Source: DAMCAP01 sp964369265 (lineage in GTDB: Bacteria > Bacillota > Clostridia > Oscillospirales > Ruminococcaceae). Taken from it: a stretch of DNA of 5,953 bases. Made by a program: the position numbers and the translations under genes. Each line of letters opens with the position of its first letter. Position 1 is the first letter of the stretch. The notes beneath the pieces are model-generated. The model saw only the letters and a program-made list of their open reading frames with translations, made no database searches and had not been told where the DNA came from. The DNA is taken from assembly GCA_964369265.1 (NCBI GenBank), contig CAYJEV010000102.1, forward strand, positions 1-5,953, read 5' to 3'. Below, in pieces: positions 1 through 5,886 of the stretch.

Positions 1-29
1 GCTGCATAAAAATAAGAAAGTTATTAATT

Positions 30-58
30 TCTACATTATTTTCGCACAACTATATGAT
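30..58 (+). promoter_or_regulatory. Putative sigma-A promoter of the lipoprotein gene
   Basis: A -35-like TCTACA (30-35, 4 of 6 consensus bases) and a -10-like TATGAT (53-58, 5 of 6) are separated by 17 bases. This would start transcription near base 65 and leave a leader of about 70 bases before the start at 136. The surrounding DNA is very AT-rich, so chance matches are likely. The gene could also be transcribed from further left, outside the window. Confidence 0.4.
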
Positions 59-135
59 ACAATAATGGTCAATAGGCGTTAAATGGTTATAACTCTTATA
101 AAAATGCATTACAATATTAAAAAGGAATTGAAACA

Positions 136-1113
136 ATGATTAAGAAAAAGATTTTTTCTGCTGGATTGGCAGTTATGATGCTGGCTGGATGTACAGCCGA
201 AGAGCAAACTGGGGCAATAATGGCAAATGTTGATGGTACAGATGTGCCTTTTGGAGCATATCAAACATATATTGACCTAACTGATGAGATGGCAAGGCTT
301 ATCGCACATGATAACTTAGGTTATTCTGAAATGATAATGAAGGATTTGAATGAATGGGAGTCTGGGATAGACTTTTCTAGCTTTAATGAAACTTTAGAGC
401 AGATTGGCGGAGCAACTTTGGACGAATTGATGGTGTCTGAGGCGCTAAAGCCAACTATTGATCTAGTTGTTGAAACATCAGGAATGACAGTCGAAGAATA
501 CAGAGCTGCTGCTCTTCTAGATTATATGCCTCAAGTTCTAACAGACTATGTAAATGAATATTTCTTTTATGAGAGTGGCGAAGATGCAGAGGCGTATATG
601 ACAGCTGTCGAGGAGTATAGCGCTAACTTTGAGGAAAGAACAGATGTTACAAACCCAGAGCTGCTAGCGACTATCGACGGCGTTGAGATACCAATGACAG
701 AAGAGTACAAAAACTATCTTGACTATACAGGGCTTATGGCAAGGGCAAATGCTATACACACTATCTCTCTAAATAAAGTTGCTTATGATAGGTTAGTCGA
801 AAATGGATTAGTTATTGATGAAGCTGGCTTGCAACTTCACAAAGATGAGGTTTATGCTGTGTTTGAGGCTGATCAGATCTACACAATGCTCCTTCCTCGT
901 GCTTTAGCTAATTTAGGCATAACAGAAGAGGAGTACAACGCTTCTCTAGATGCGTATTTAGAGCTTAGCTATGCTTCCACTTTCATGGATGCAGAGCTAA
1001 CTAAAGAATATGAAGCCTTAGAGGGAGATAAGCCTGAAACAGCAACGGACTATGTAAACGAATATTTCATCCATCTTTCAGAAAACACAACTATAGTTGC
1101 GCTAAAGGCATAA
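136..1113 (+). CDS. Secreted lipoprotein with two SurA-N-like halves, no PPIase domain
   Basis: This is a 325-residue predicted lipoprotein. It has a basic N-terminus (MIKKK), a hydrophobic core and a lipobox LAGC, with Cys19 as the predicted lipidated residue, so it should sit on the outer face of the cytoplasmic membrane. The start is supported by AAAGGA at 121-126, nine bases upstream. The mature part contains two related halves. Residues 30-54 (A-N-V-D-G...Y-I-D-L-T...M-A-R) match residues 178-203 (A-T-I-D-G...Y-L-D-Y-T...M-A-R), and each half later contains G-[MI]-T-x-E-E-Y (116 and 261) and T-D-Y-V-N-E-Y-F (136-143 and 304-311). The 'VDG-x-x-[IV]-P' opening followed by acidic helices resembles the N-terminal chaperone domain of SurA/PrsA-type foldases. 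No parvulin isomerase domain is visible, so an export-chaperone or substrate-binding role is inference only. It is a single-gene unit, convergent with the next gene and closed by the terminator at 1149-1191. Coding is certain; function is not. Confidence 0.85.
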   Translation: MIKKKIFSAGLAVMMLAGCTAEEQTGAIMANVDGTDVPFGAYQTYIDLTDEMARLIAHDNLGYSEMIMKDLNEWESGIDFSSFNETLEQIGGATLDELMVSEALKPTIDLVVETSGMTVEEYRAAALLDYMPQVLTDYVNEYFFYESGEDAEAYMTAVEEYSANFEERTDVTNPELLATIDGVEIPMTEEYKNYLDYTGLMARANAIHTISLNKVAYDRLVENGLVIDEAGLQLHKDEVYAVFEADQIYTMLLPRALANLGITEEEYNASLDAYLELSYASTFMDAELTKEYEALEGDKPETATDYVNEYFIHLSENTTIVALKA

Positions 1114-1148
1114 ATAAAAAATAAGGACATGTAAGAATACCAGTAAAG

Positions 1149-1191
1149 AAAAAGCTACCGATATCAATTTTTGATATCGGTAGCTTTTTTT
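1149..1191. terminator. Bidirectional rho-independent terminator
   Basis: A perfect inverted repeat has arms at 1154-1167 (GCTACCGATATCAA) and 1171-1184, with a three-base T loop. It is flanked by A5 on the left and T7 on the right, which can extend the stem. Read rightwards it ends in TTTTTTT (1185-1191) and closes the lipoprotein gene 36 bases after its stop. Read leftwards the same hairpin is followed by TTTTT-C-TTT, so it can also end the minus-strand transcript coming from the gene that stops at 1246. Its position between two convergent stops fits a shared terminator. Confidence 0.93.
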
Positions 1192-1245
1192 ATATGTAGA
1201 TTATGCTTATAATTTTTTTGGGGGAGGATTTTATATCCACCTCTA

Positions 1246-1923
1246 CTATTCTTCGTAGAAAATGCTTCCTTCAGTTATAAACTGAATTGATTTTATATAT
1301 TGGTTTTCGGAATTTGCGTTAAGCTCATAAACCAAATATTTGTCTGGGGTTATTTCATAGTCTTCGTCAGCAGAAAAGAAGATAATGTTATCTGGGGATA
1401 TGTAGCCAACTTTTAGGAAGATAGAGTCGCCTTCAGTTTTAATTTCCTCGACTAATGGTGTGTAACTTGAGCGAGGCTCAACAGGCACATGATAAGCCTT
1501 TATTTCGCCATCATAAAGATAACTAAAAGAAAGGTCATCAAAGGTTCTGTGAGTTAGGATAACTTCTGTGCCAAACAGCTTTGAAGCTTCAACATCTAAA
1601 TCAGAGGCTGGAACAACTCTAAAGCCTATATCGTCCATTGCATAGTTATCAAGATTTTCTCCCATCAAAACAGACCACATCGAAGCTTTTAATATAAAGT
1701 CTTGGTCGGCATTTTGAGGGTTGCTAAAAGGAGCAGGGTCAAACATTACAACAGGGCGCAAAAAAGCTTCATATGAACGTTTTTCGTCATCGTTATTGAG
1801 TAGCGAGCGCACTCCTGACACAACTCCCACAATGGTGGAGATAAATCCAATAATTGCAAAGATTACAACCGCAACGCCAATAATGCGCTGCAAGCTAACC
1901 TTTTTAAGTATATTATTTTTCAA
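1246..1923 (-). CDS. Membrane-anchored protein of unknown function, coupled to proA
   Basis: This is a 225-residue protein with a basic N-terminus (MKNNILKK), one strongly hydrophobic segment at about residues 14-38 and a mostly polar, acidic remainder. By the positive-inside rule the N-terminus is cytoplasmic and residues from about 40 to 225 are extracellular. It has no lipobox and no enzyme motif I recognise. The exported part contains conserved-looking stretches such as LRPVVMFDPAPF (about 56-67), VPASDLDVEASKLFG (about 104-118) and PDKYLVYEL (about 193-201). From memory, similar 'YExFLxPVVMxDP...VPASDxDV' hypothetical proteins occur in Oscillospirales, but I cannot verify this here. The start codon is TTG at 1923-1921, five bases after AGGAGG. 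No earlier start is possible because the in-frame codon four positions upstream is the TAG that ends proA. It is the last gene of the minus-strand cluster, with the terminator at 1149-1191 about 55 bases downstream. Any link to proline metabolism rests on position alone. Confidence 0.85.
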   Translation of the reverse strand: MKNNILKKVSLQRIIGVAVVIFAIIGFISTIVGVVSGVRSLLNNDDEKRSYEAFLRPVVMFDPAPFSNPQNADQDFILKASMWSVLMGENLDNYAMDDIGFRVVPASDLDVEASKLFGTEVILTHRTFDDLSFSYLYDGEIKAYHVPVEPRSSYTPLVEEIKTEGDSIFLKVGYISPDNIIFFSADEDYEITPDKYLVYELNANSENQYIKSIQFITEGSIFYEE

Positions 1924-1928
1924 GTTTT

Positions 1929-1935
1929 CCTCCTA
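1929..1935 (-). promoter_or_regulatory. Ribosome site overlapping the proA stop codon
   Basis: On the minus strand the sequence reads TAGGAGG followed by AAAAC and the TTG start of the unknown membrane protein. The TAG stop of proA (1935-1933) supplies the first bases of this near-perfect Shine-Dalgarno sequence. The arrangement is typical of translational coupling: ribosomes ending proA are placed directly on the next start, nine bases downstream. It also decides the TTG start of the downstream gene. Confidence 0.85.
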
Positions 1936-3177
1936 ACGGATTTGTCCGTTTCCGCTTATAATGTATTTTGATGTCGTTAGCTCAGAAAGCCCCATAGGGC
2001 CTCTTGCGTGAAGCTTTTGAGTTGATATTCCAACCTCTGCTCCAAGCCCCATCTCTCCCCCATCAGTGAAGCGAGTTGATGCATTAACATAAACCGCCGC
2101 TGAATCCACCATACTAGTGAAGATGTTGGCATTTTCATAGTTATCTGTGATGATAGCTTCTGAATGACCTGTGGAATATTTTTCAATATGGGCTATAGCC
2201 TCATAAATATCAGAAACGACCTTGACAGCTAGTATGTAGTCGTTAAATTCTGTGTAGTAGTCATCTTCTGTTGCTAGAGGGGCAGAGTTGATAATGCGAA
2301 GTGTGTTAGCGCAGCCTCTCAGCTCAACTTTATGTGACTTTAAGCTTTCCTCAATCATTGGCAGAAATTCTTCTGCTATATCTTTATGCACCAAAACTGT
2401 TTCAATTGAGTTGCAGACAGATGGTCTTTGGCATTTAGCGTTGTGTGTTATTTTGTCTGCCATTTCAAGGTTTGCAAATTTGTCAACATATAAATGGCAG
2501 TTGCCAGCCCCTGTTTCAATTGTTGGGACAGTCGCATTCTCGACAACAGACTTTATAAGCCCAGCTCCACCACGAGGGATTAAAACATCAATATAGCCTT
2601 GAAGCTTCATTAGTCTAGTCGCTGTATCACGAGAAGTATCCTCGACTAGCTGAACAGAGTATCTGTCAAGCCCGGCTTTTTCTAAAGCGTTTTGCATTAT
2701 GCCAACAAGGGTTTTGTTGGTTGAGAAAGCCTCGCTCCCTCCTCTTAGTATGCAGGCATTGCCAGACTTAACAGCAAGCGCAGCAGCATCAACAGTGACA
2801 TTAGGGCGAGATTCAAATATAACCGCAAGCACCCCTAAAGGCACTCTTGTTTTTATAATTTGCATACCATTGGGGTGGCGAATACCTTTGTCGACAACTC
2901 CAATAGGATCAGCCTGACCAACTAGTTGAATTAACGCATCGACAATTGAATCTAGTCTTTCTGAGGTTAGTGTTAGTCTATCTATCATTGATTCTCTCAT
3001 GCCGGCTGTTTTAGCGTTTAGTATGTCTAGTTTATTTGCTTCAATTATAGCATCATAGCTTTCGAGTATGCCATCGGCAATTGCACGAAGGGCGTTGTTT
3101 CTAAGCGTTCCAGAGGATATTTTAAGGGAAAGAGAAGCATTCTTTGCTCTTTTTCCTAGTGTAAATAAATCATACAT
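1933..3177 (-). CDS. proA: Gamma-glutamyl phosphate reductase (glutamate-5-semialdehyde dehydrogenase)
   Basis: This cytoplasmic enzyme is the second step of proline synthesis: NADPH-dependent reduction of gamma-glutamyl phosphate to glutamate-5-semialdehyde, which cyclises to pyrroline-5-carboxylate. At 414 residues it is full length for the family (about 415-420). Visible family motifs are RVPLGVLAVIFESRPNVTVD (111-130), the nucleotide-binding-fold segment KSGNACILRGGSEA (137-150), IPRGGAGLI (200-208), ETGAGNCHLYVD (221-232) and QRPSVCNSIET (250-260) with the expected catalytic Cys255. The C-terminal ProA signature AIAHIEKYSTGHSEAI (327-342) and the block FTDGGEMGLGAEVGIST (370-386) are also present. 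The ATG start at 3177-3175 follows GGAG (3188-3185) with seven bases between them, and a small hairpin (3194-3208) lies just upstream of this ribosome site. The gene lies 429 bases downstream of proB, whereas proB and proA are usually adjacent. It overlaps the ribosome site of the next gene. No catalytic residue appears to be missing. Confidence 0.98.
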   Translation of the reverse strand: MYDLFTLGKRAKNASLSLKISSGTLRNNALRAIADGILESYDAIIEANKLDILNAKTAGMRESMIDRLTLTSERLDSIVDALIQLVGQADPIGVVDKGIRHPNGMQIIKTRVPLGVLAVIFESRPNVTVDAAALAVKSGNACILRGGSEAFSTNKTLVGIMQNALEKAGLDRYSVQLVEDTSRDTATRLMKLQGYIDVLIPRGGAGLIKSVVENATVPTIETGAGNCHLYVDKFANLEMADKITHNAKCQRPSVCNSIETVLVHKDIAEEFLPMIEESLKSHKVELRGCANTLRIINSAPLATEDDYYTEFNDYILAVKVVSDIYEAIAHIEKYSTGHSEAIITDNYENANIFTSMVDSAAVYVNASTRFTDGGEMGLGAEVGISTQKLHARGPMGLSELTTSKYIISGNGQIR

Positions 3178-3249
3178 AATAATGCTCCGTTCTGCCGTTT
3201 TGCACGGCTTAGTAAATAGGCCAATGGGTTTCGCATTAAACTTTTAGTG

Positions 3250-3290
3250 TTTCGTTAGGTAGAGTAAGAGTTTTGCTCAATTTTTTTCAA
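3250..3290 (+). repeat. Imperfect direct repeat, copy 1
   Basis: The pattern is TTTCGT-n-AGG-n7-AGAGTTTTGCTCAATTTTTT-n-CAA. It is shared with 3386-3426 at the same internal spacing. By hand count 33 of 41 positions match, with most differences confined to the seven-base variable block. The core AGAGTTTTGCTCAA plus T-run (3267-3290) matches at 23 of 24 positions. This looks like a dispersed intergenic element of unknown function. Confidence 0.7.
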
Positions 3291-3323
3291 CTTACTTTTC
3301 TTTTGAAAAAAAGAAAAGCTAAG
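3291..3323. repeat. A/T-rich hairpin in the proB-proA gap
   Basis: CTTACTTTTCTTTT (3291-3304) pairs with AAAAGAAAAG-C-TAAG (3309-3323) through 14 base pairs, with one bulged C at 3319 and a GAAA loop. On the transcribed minus strand it lies about 115 bases upstream of the proA start. It lacks the GC stem and U-tract of a standard terminator, so a role in messenger stability or a repeat remnant are both possible. Confidence 0.6.
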
Positions 3324-3385
3324 CAAAAGAAAACCATTACGCTGAATTTTAGTTTAATGATTAAATTTAGCAAACGAAATTAAGT

Positions 3386-3426
3386 TTTCGTCAGGCTTAT
3401 ATAGAGTTTTGCTCAATTTTTTGCAA
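3386..3426 (+). repeat. Imperfect direct repeat, copy 2
   Basis: This is the second copy of the element at 3250-3290, in the same orientation and 136 bases to the right. Here the T-run continues into GCAAAAAATTG and forms the palindrome at 3414-3433. The following sequence TTGCGGTTTTGAAAGGCAGAGCC carries another small hairpin (3443-3455), so this copy may be the more complete version of the element. Confidence 0.7.
3398..3426 (-). promoter_or_regulatory. Possible internal promoter for proA
   Basis: On the minus strand TTGCAA (3426-3421) and TATATA (3403-3398) are separated by 17 bases. Each matches 4 of 6 sigma-A consensus bases. A promoter here would let proA and the downstream membrane protein be transcribed separately from corC-proB, which would fit the long gap. 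The boxes lie within repeat copy 2 in AT-rich DNA, so chance is a serious alternative. Confidence 0.25.
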
Positions 3427-3433
3427 AAAATTG
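3414..3433. repeat. Perfect 20-base palindrome
   Basis: CAATTTTTTGCAAAAAATTG is identical to its own reverse complement. As RNA the stem would be almost all A-U. As DNA it is a dyad that could bind a dimeric protein, but nothing here identifies one. It overlaps the end of direct-repeat copy 2 and the -35 box of the possible proA promoter. Confidence 0.75.
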
Positions 3434-3498
3434 CGGTTTTGAAAGGCAGAGCCTTCATCGCCTTTGACGATTGATTTTTGGGGTGAGGCAGATAATTT

Positions 3499-3551
3499 AA
3501 AATGGCGACTAATAGTCGCCGCTACAATTTGCAATGTCATTTATAGCTTTG
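3499..3551 (+). repeat. 53-base palindrome-bearing element, copy A
   Basis: The element starts AAAATGGCGACT-AAT-AGTCGCC and ends in ...ATGTCATTTATAGCTTTG. It contains a seven-base-pair hairpin (GGCGACT 3504-3510, AGTCGCC 3514-3520). The reverse complement of 5887-5939 matches it at 45 of 53 positions without gaps by hand count. One of the differences lies in the hairpin loop, while the stem is unchanged. Read on the minus strand the hairpin is followed by ATTTTAAATT, so it could act as a weak terminator after proB. Confidence 0.8.
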
Positions 3552-3555
3552 TTGA

Positions 3556-3576
3556 GGGGCTATGTGGTATCGCCCC
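3556..3576. repeat. GGGGC/GCCCC hairpin with CTACAA flank
   Basis: GGGGC (3556-3560) pairs with GCCCC (3572-3576) around an 11-base loop, and the right arm runs on as C-CTACAAT. It lies 31 bases downstream of the proB stop on the minus strand. No U-tract follows, so a standard terminator is unlikely. The hairpin plus CTACAA layout recalls the 53-base element, where the stem is followed by GCTACAA. Confidence 0.5.
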
Positions 3577-3606
3577 CTACAATATTCGTATAATAAATTA
3601 CCCATT

Positions 3607-4386
3607 TCAGCTTTTGAAATAAGTTCCTTTTAGATTGCCGTCGAATAAATCGTATAGCACATCATGGGAGGAGGAGTTGACTATAACCATATCAACACCG
3701 CCAGACATAGCAAGTTTTCCAGCGTGAAGCTTGGTTAACATTCCGCCAGTTCCGTGCTCGCTGCCAGCTCCGCCAGCCATTGACATTATTTCCTCGGTTA
3801 TTTCAGTAACCAAAGGAATAAGTTTTGCGTCTTTGTTTTGCTTTGGGTTGCTATCGTATAATCCATCAATATCGCTCATTATCACAAGCAAATCAGCCTT
3901 AGCAAGTACAGCCACAACAGCAGACAAAGTGTCGTTATCGCCAATTACAATTTCATCAACTGCAACTGTATCGTTTTCATTCACAATAGGTATAACTCCC
4001 CATTCAAGAAGCTTTCCTAAAGTGTTAGTAACATTTAGCTTTAGCTTTTCATCCTCAATAACATCCCTAGTCAAGAGCATTTGTGATACTACAAGATTGT
4101 ATTCAGAAAACAGCTTATCATATAAATACATTAGCTCGCACTGCCCTATTGCAGAAGCTGCTTGCTTTGAAGGTATGTCTTGTGGGCGAGATTTAAGCCC
4201 TAGTTTTCCGCAACCAACACCTATCGCACCAGAAGAAACTAAAATTATCTCTTTTCCTGAGTTGTGTATGTCGGCTAAGGTTTTCACTATATTGTCTATT
4301 TGTCTTAGATTTAAAAGACCACTTTGGTGAGTTAAGGTGCTAGTGCCTATCTTAACAACAACCCTTTTTATATTACTAATATCCAT
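3607..4386 (-). CDS. proB: Glutamate 5-kinase, short form without PUA domain
   Basis: This cytoplasmic enzyme is the first step of proline synthesis: ATP-dependent phosphorylation of glutamate to gamma-glutamyl phosphate. At 259 residues it is a complete amino-acid-kinase domain but lacks the roughly 100-residue C-terminal PUA domain of the E. coli enzyme (367 residues). The protein ends at the natural domain boundary (GTYFKS), so this is a short form and not a truncation. Motifs are VVVKIGTSTLT (9-19, with Lys12), VSSGAIGVG (50-58), NVTNTL (118-123), IVNENDTVAVDEI (134-146), IGDNDTLSA (148-156), SDIDGLYD (171-178) and GTGGMLTKLHAG (212-223). The ATG at 4386-4384 is the only sensible start, although its Shine-Dalgarno sequence is weak (AAGATGATGGG). 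It starts 23 bases after the CNNM-type gene, suggesting cotranscription and perhaps reinitiation. Feedback inhibition by proline is a family property and cannot be judged here. Confidence 0.97.
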   Translation of the reverse strand: MDISNIKRVVVKIGTSTLTHQSGLLNLRQIDNIVKTLADIHNSGKEIILVSSGAIGVGCGKLGLKSRPQDIPSKQAASAIGQCELMYLYDKLFSEYNLVVSQMLLTRDVIEDEKLKLNVTNTLGKLLEWGVIPIVNENDTVAVDEIVIGDNDTLSAVVAVLAKADLLVIMSDIDGLYDSNPKQNKDAKLIPLVTEITEEIMSMAGGAGSEHGTGGMLTKLHAGKLAMSGGVDMVIVNSSSHDVLYDLFDGNLKGTYFKS

Positions 4387-4409
4387 TCAAATTAGCCCAT
4401 CATCTTTCA

Positions 4410-5657
4410 TTATTTTGGAAGATAGCTAACATCTAGCTTTGTTATTCTTTGTTCGTCCATTTCTGTAACCACAACTTTAATGCCATCATATTCAAAGCTA
4501 TCACCAACACTCGGAATAGAGCCTAGCTCTTCAAGCGCCCAGCCTGATAGTGTTGAATATTCGCTCTCAAAGTTTTTGGCGTTGTAGCCAATATGCTCAA
4601 ACATATCATAAATATTTATATCGCCACTAGCTTCATAGCTATGCTCTTCTTTTGTTGCAATTTCAGTGATAATCTCTTCGTCCTCGTCCCAAATCTCGCC
4701 AACAATTTCCTCTAGTATATCCTCAAGAGTTACAATGCCAAGAGTTCCGCCATAATCATCGGTTATAACAGCCATGTGTATGCGTGAGCGCTGGAAATCA
4801 GCAAGAAGCTGAGGGAGCTTTTTGGATTTGTGCACAAAAAGAGGCTTTGTCATAAGCTCTTTAAGAGGAACTTTATCCCCAAGCTGAACAGTTGCTTCGA
4901 GATAATCTCTTGTTTGGATAATGCCTATAATATTATCGATGTTATTTTCATAAACAGGAAGCCTTGAAAACCTCTCATTAAAGATTGTTTCAAGAATTTC
5001 TTCATGACTATCCTTAATATCAAGCGAAACAAGGTCAACTCTTGGGGTTAGGACTTCTGAAATAGTAGTGTCGTCAAATTCAAGCGCGCTCTGAACAAGC
5101 TCGCTCTTATCCTTCTCCATAAATCCACTTTCCTCAATAGTTTCGATTATTGTAACTAGCTCTTCCTCAGTTACATATGGCTGGTTATTTGTTGAGCCAT
5201 ATAATTTTGAGGCGAAAGCTTGAAGCTTTATGAAAAAGAAAACAGCAGGATATAACACTACCATTAACACTCTTAATATGCCAGAAACAGCTAAGCTCAC
5301 TGTTTCGCTATGCTCTTTAGCAAAGCTTTTTGGCAACACCTCGCCAAAAACTAGTATTAAAAATGTCATAACGCCTGTCGCTATTGCAACTCCAGAAGAT
5401 CCAAAGATATTATTTGCAACAAGGGTCGCTAGTGATGATGCTGCAATGTTTACAACATTGTTGCCTATTAGTATGGTTGAAAGCGTTAAATCAAATCTCT
5501 CTGCTAACTGCAAAGCTCTTTTTGCTTTTTGATTGCCATCATCTGCCATATTTTTAAGTCTAATTCTATTAACAGATGAAAGGGCTGTTTCAGATGCTGA
5601 AAAGAATGCTGAAAGAAAAATCATAACTGCCAAAATAACTATACTACTACTGTCCAA
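4410..5657 (-). CDS. CNNM/CorC-HlyC family membrane protein with CBS domains
   Basis: This is a 415-residue inner-membrane protein with the full three-part architecture of the family. The CNNM (DUF21) membrane domain spans about 1-180, with SASETALSS (20-28), IGNNVVN (64-70) and FGEVLPKSFAKEHSE (104-118), and hydrophobic segments near 5-21, 58-84, 88-107 and 121-148. A CBS pair at about 195-320 includes TPRVD (204-208), RLPVYENNIDNIIGII (232-247) and DDYGGTLGIVTLEDILEEIVGEI (300-322). The C-terminal CorC_HlyC domain is at about 338-412. Family members are linked to Mg2+ (or Co2+) export and homeostasis, with the CBS pair sensing Mg-ATP; older 'hemolysin' labels are misleading. The start is taken as TTG at 5657-5655 because an in-frame TGA lies three codons upstream and the first membrane segment needs these residues. 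The only ribosome-site-like sequence, AAGAAAG (5678-5672), is 14 bases away, which is long. Met12 is the alternative start. It is the first gene after the promoter at 5729-5757 and probably cotranscribed with proB. Confidence 0.94.
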   Translation of the reverse strand: MDSSSIVILAVMIFLSAFFSASETALSSVNRIRLKNMADDGNQKAKRALQLAERFDLTLSTILIGNNVVNIAASSLATLVANNIFGSSGVAIATGVMTFLILVFGEVLPKSFAKEHSETVSLAVSGILRVLMVVLYPAVFFFIKLQAFASKLYGSTNNQPYVTEEELVTIIETIEESGFMEKDKSELVQSALEFDDTTISEVLTPRVDLVSLDIKDSHEEILETIFNERFSRLPVYENNIDNIIGIIQTRDYLEATVQLGDKVPLKELMTKPLFVHKSKKLPQLLADFQRSRIHMAVITDDYGGTLGIVTLEDILEEIVGEIWDEDEEIITEIATKEEHSYEASGDINIYDMFEHIGYNAKNFESEYSTLSGWALEELGSIPSVGDSFEYDGIKVVVTEMDEQRITKLDVSYLPK

Positions 5658-5728
5658 AAAAAATCACACAACTTTCTTAATTTAATTTTATTTTATTAAT
5701 ATAAGCACCTATTAGATACTTATCCTAT

Positions 5729-5757
5729 ATAATATCATATTTTTAACTTAAATTCAA
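5729..5757 (-). promoter_or_regulatory. Sigma-A-type promoter of the CNNM-type/proB operon
   Basis: On the minus strand TTGAAT (5757-5752, -35) and TATTAT (5734-5729, -10; 5 of 6 consensus bases) are separated by 17 bases. Transcription would start near 5722 and leave a very AT-rich leader of about 65 bases. A second TATGAT (5739-5734) is too close to this -35 box to pair with it. This is the best promoter match seen in the window. Confidence 0.6.
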
Positions 5758-5819
5758 GAGCCGTTTTTAAGCTTGCTGTTCTTTAATTTCGGTGTGCCGT
5801 TGTTGCAAATTTGTACGAC

Positions 5820-5839
5820 GGTGCGTCGAGCGCCGCACC
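5820..5839. repeat. GGTGCG/CGCACC hairpin
   Basis: GGTGCG (5820-5825) pairs with CGCACC (5834-5839) around an eight-base loop and is followed by CTACTATTTG. It stands out as a GC-rich island in AT-rich DNA upstream of the minus-strand operon. The 'hairpin then CTACTA/CTACAA' layout matches the hairpins at 3556-3576 and 3504-3520, suggesting one family of small palindromic modules. Confidence 0.5.
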
Positions 5840-5853
5840 CTACTATTTGTGGG

Positions 5854-5870
5854 ACATCAATTTTTGATGT
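5854..5870. repeat. ACATCAA/TTGATGT hairpin
   Basis: Seven-base arms (5854-5860 and 5864-5870) flank a TTT loop. Just to the right, TGTCATTT (5869-5876) has its complement AAATGACA in the 53-base element (about 5896-5903), so this region could fold into nested hairpins. No gene lies close enough to the right within the window to assign a terminator role. Confidence 0.5.
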
Positions 5871-5886
5871 GTCATTTATGGTCATG

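Larger units (their letters stand above)
3178..3606. other. 429-base noncoding gap between proB and proA
   Basis: No convincing gene or RNA gene is visible here. The gap is a mosaic: a small hairpin just before the proA ribosome site (arms GCCGT 3194-3198 and ACGGC 3204-3208), two direct-repeat copies (3250-3290 and 3386-3426), an A/T hairpin (3291-3323), a perfect palindrome (3414-3433), an AAGGC-AGA-GCCTT hairpin (3443-3455), a 53-base element with a second inverted copy elsewhere in the window (3499-3551), and a GGGGC/GCCCC hairpin (3556-3576). There is also a separated inverted pair, CATTAAACT (3234-3242) and AGTTTAATG (3351-3359). I saw no T-box-like TGGNACC motif on the minus strand, although proline genes in other Firmicutes can be T-box controlled. 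Confidence 0.7.

Noticed and set aside
1206..1214. TATAAT-like box on the plus strand after the terminator
   Set aside because: There is no -35 partner and no plus-strand gene downstream. It is a chance match in AT-rich DNA.
1218..1245. GC hairpin right after the unknown membrane gene as a separate terminator
   Set aside because: On the minus strand it has only GGAT/ATCC plus two pairs across a mismatch and is followed by an A-run, not a U-run. The hairpin at 1149-1191 is a far better terminator.
2288..2596. Open frames within proA on both strands (also 2699-2917 plus and 1977-2186 minus)
   Set aside because: They overlap strongly conserved proA coding sequence and give translations without recognisable features.
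3178..3606. T-box or other riboswitch leader before proA
   Set aside because: No TGGNACC-type antiterminator motif or strong terminator/antiterminator pair was found on the minus strand. The hairpins present are better described as repeats.
3607..3640. proB as a truncated gene that lost its C-terminal domain
   Set aside because: The protein ends cleanly at the kinase-domain boundary, and no PUA-like remnant is apparent in the downstream DNA. PUA-less ProB proteins are a normal variant of the family.
3731..4330. A 199-codon open frame on the plus strand opposite proB
   Set aside because: It is fully antisense to a proB with intact motifs, its translation is low-complexity and rich in Ser, Ile and Thr, and it has no ribosome site. 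It is a shadow of the real gene.
5230..5532. A 100-codon plus-strand open frame inside the CNNM-type gene
   Set aside because: It is antisense to the membrane domain with its conserved motifs, and has no supporting ribosome site or protein similarity.
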